The position numbers and the translations under genes are program-made. The notes under the pieces were generated by a model. The model worked only from the letters and a program-made list of their open reading frames with translations. It did not search any database and had not been told where the DNA came from. Positions 62,651 to 64,000 of a stretch of 64,000 nt of DNA are shown here, in pieces (within the stretch, counting starts at the first letter, position 1; every line of letters begins with the position of its first letter). The DNA is from Clostridium folliculivorans (GTDB taxonomy: Bacteria; Bacillota; Clostridia; Clostridiales; Clostridiaceae): the NCBI RefSeq assembly GCF_024341905.1, contig NZ_BQXY01000002.1, forward strand, positions 62,001 through 126,000. Direction: 5' to 3'.

Positions 62651-64000
62651 ATGAAAAGCATAAAAGGAAAATTAATATTATTTTTAGGTCTATTAATAGG
62701 TGCTATATGCATCGGTCTAGGTATAGTTTCTTTTTTTAATTCATCAAAGGCACTAACTTCAAACTTATCAAAGACACTGCCGAAGATAGCGGAGCAATCA
62801 GCAAGTAATATTCAAGGTAGAGTTGAAGGGCAGTTGAGTTCATTAGAAGTTATGGCATCAAGAAACGATATAAAAAATCTTAATGAAGCATGGGAAAACA
62901 AGGTGCCTATACTAGTAGAAGAAGTTAAAAGAAGTGGAAGCATAAAAATGGGTATTGCTGATAAAAATGGTGATGTAAAATATACTGATGGGAAAAGTGC
63001 TAACATTAAAGATAGATCATATTTTCAAAATGCCTTAGCAGGTAAAAATAATGTGTCAGATCCATTAATTAGTAAAGTTGATGGTTCCATAGTTATAGTA
63101 TATGCAGTGCCGATTAAAAATAATAATGATATTGTAGGAGTATTGATCAGCAGCAGGGATGGCAATAAATTAAGTGAATTAACCAATCAGATTAAATTTG
63201 GACAAACAGGCAATGCGTTCATGATAAAGAAAGATGGAACGGTTATAGCTCATAGCAATAAAGATTTAGTAATGAAATTGTATAATCCAATTGAAGAAGC
63301 AAAAAAAGATTCTAGTTTAAATGGATTAGCAAATATAGAAAAGAACATGACTCAAGGTCAAATGGGACTAGATCAATATCTATTTCAGGGTGTAGATAAA
63401 TATGTAGGATATGCTCCTGTAAAGGGAACAGAATGGTCACTGGCAGTTGTAATATCAAAGTCAGAGGTATTATCAGAACTTGATAGTCTAAAAACTACCG
63501 TTATGGTATCAGCGCTATTATTTTTATTAATTGGGTTAGCAACAGTTTATACTATCTCTAACAGTATATCCAAGGGAATAAAATCAACTTCAAAACACTT
63601 AGATTTGTTAGCAATGGGTAATTTAAGTGAAGAAGTTTCTCCTAAATATTTAAAGTCAAAGGATGAAGTTGGAGAAATGACTAATTCAATGAAAATAATG
63701 CAGAATTCTCTTAGAGAAATGATTAGTCGAATAAAACAAAATTCTTCAAATATTAATGGACAATCAGAGAACCTAGCTTCTGTTGCTGAGGAGATCTCAA
63801 GTACAACACAAAATGTTGCAGAAGCGATAAATGAAATTGCACAAGGAACAGGAAATCAGTCTGAGGATTTAATAAATGTAACAGAAATTATAGATAAATT
63901 TAGTAACAAGTTATCTGAAATGGTAAATGAAATACAAGTTGTAGATTCAAACTCTAGAGAAATTAGTTTAATGGCTAATGAGAGTAGTAGTGAAATGAAT
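62651..64000 (+). CDS. methyl-accepting chemotaxis protein with dCache sensor, 3' end outside window
   Basis: 450 codons, open to the window edge. Strong GGGAGGA site 4 bases before ATG 62651. Order: membrane segment 1 (about 7-29), an extracytoplasmic Cache sensor (about 35-275) with KIGMADKNG-like and DRSYFQNALAGKNNVSDP segments and GNAFMIKKDGTVIAHS, membrane segment 2 (about 282-302), HAMP (ISNSISKGIKSTSKHLDLLAMGNLSEEV), and the start of the methylation helices (NGQSENLASVAEEISSTTQNVAEAINEIAQGT). The signalling tip is beyond the window. Cache sensors bind amino acids or organic acids; the ligand is not known. Confidence 0.93.
   Translation, partial: MKSIKGKLILFLGLLIGAICIGLGIVSFFNSSKALTSNLSKTLPKIAEQSASNIQGRVEGQLSSLEVMASRNDIKNLNEAWENKVPILVEEVKRSGSIKMGIADKNGDVKYTDGKSANIKDRSYFQNALAGKNNVSDPLISKVDGSIVIVYAVPIKNNNDIVGVLISSRDGNKLSELTNQIKFGQTGNAFMIKKDGTVIAHSNKDLVMKLYNPIEEAKKDSSLNGLANIEKNMTQGQMGLDQYLFQGVDKYVGYAPVKGTEWSLAVVISKSEVLSELDSLKTTVMVSALLFLLIGLATVYTISNSISKGIKSTSKHLDLLAMGNLSEEVSPKYLKSKDEVGEMTNSMKIMQNSLREMISRIKQNSSNINGQSENLASVAEEISSTTQNVAEAINEIAQGTGNQSEDLINVTEIIDKFSNKLSEMVNEIQVVDSNSREISLMANESSSEMN

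Noticed and set aside
62651..62680. Treating the last gene as an ORF fragment without start
   Set aside because: A clear GGGAGGA and ATG at 62651 show it is the true 5' end of a chemoreceptor gene cut only by the window edge.
1..64000. tRNA, rRNA, CRISPR array or prophage
   Set aside because: No cloverleaf, rRNA core, regularly spaced direct repeats, or phage structural/integrase genes were seen.

Overview
The window is low-GC, AT-rich DNA with strong AGGAGG-type ribosome binding sites and many intrinsic terminators. Gene content (glycyl-radical enzyme YjjI and its activase, clostridial-type chemoreceptors, glmS ribozyme, Acr3/ArsA arsenic operon, HypA/HypB) points to an anaerobic Firmicute, most likely Clostridium sensu stricto. 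I see no rRNA, tRNA, CRISPR array, prophage or intact insertion sequence. The species assignment is an inference.

Layout. 1-1228: 3' end of yjjI and complete yjjW. 1229-2512: gene-free, with an IS remnant and two structured repeats. 2513-3619: DEAD-box helicase. 4038-6280: polar amino-acid ABC importer. 6675-10552: LCP cell-wall enzyme, two unknown small genes, a nitroreductase and an unknown protein. 10717-13851: SNF2/SWIM helicase. 14413-19481: complete mannitol operon mtlA-mtlR-mtlF-mtlD. 20083-22357: glmS ribozyme and glmS. 22826-24541: chemoreceptor. 25129-30849: seven-gene membrane redox/quinone operon (polyprenyl synthase, DoxX, YtkA-like, 4Fe-4S membrane ferredoxin, UbiA, CAAX-type protease, UbiE). 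30901-47450: metal and redox region with a decayed copper-binding four-helix protein, a NuoN fragment, a two-component system, an HMA-SafE-cupredoxin fusion, TlpA, CcdA, a multicopper oxidase, a His-rich EamA exporter, an FTR1 iron permease with a three-repeat lipoprotein, and a polytopic membrane protein. 47944-51692: hypB, a large FeS flavoprotein, hypA. 51853-52584: divergent cis-prenyltransferase. 53251-54018: orphan phage-type replisome organizer. 54358-58605: arsenic resistance (arsC; arsR-arsD-arsA-acr3). 59038-64000: amino-acid antiporter, DUF2207 protein and the start of a second chemoreceptor.

How the genes work together. About half of the window deals with metals and membrane redox chemistry: copper (HMA-SafE-cupredoxin, multicopper oxidase, copper-binding Csp remnant), iron (FTR1), nickel/cobalt (HypA, HypB, His-rich exporter behind a G-tract palindrome) and arsenic. 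The 25-31 kb operon would supply a prenylated quinone-like carrier and a membrane FeS protein. Remnants of a NuoN-like subunit, an APC permease, a YVTN propeller protein and an S41 peptidase show past gene loss.

The least explained signal is a set of short dispersed elements that fold into long hairpins, with base changes in one arm often matched in the other: a 93-nt element (1985, 20264, 53123), a 98-bp palindrome with 14-bp perfect ends (10591, 53022), a ~130-bp element (2305, 47656 inverted) and IS-derived copies with 18-bp inverted ends (1272, 19649; half copy 57484). One sits between the glmS ribozyme and glmS. Other points of interest are an UppS paralogue with arginine in place of the usual metal-binding glutamate, the hypB-flavoprotein-hypA arrangement, and FTR1 paired with a lipoprotein built from repeats of FTR1's own extracellular domain.
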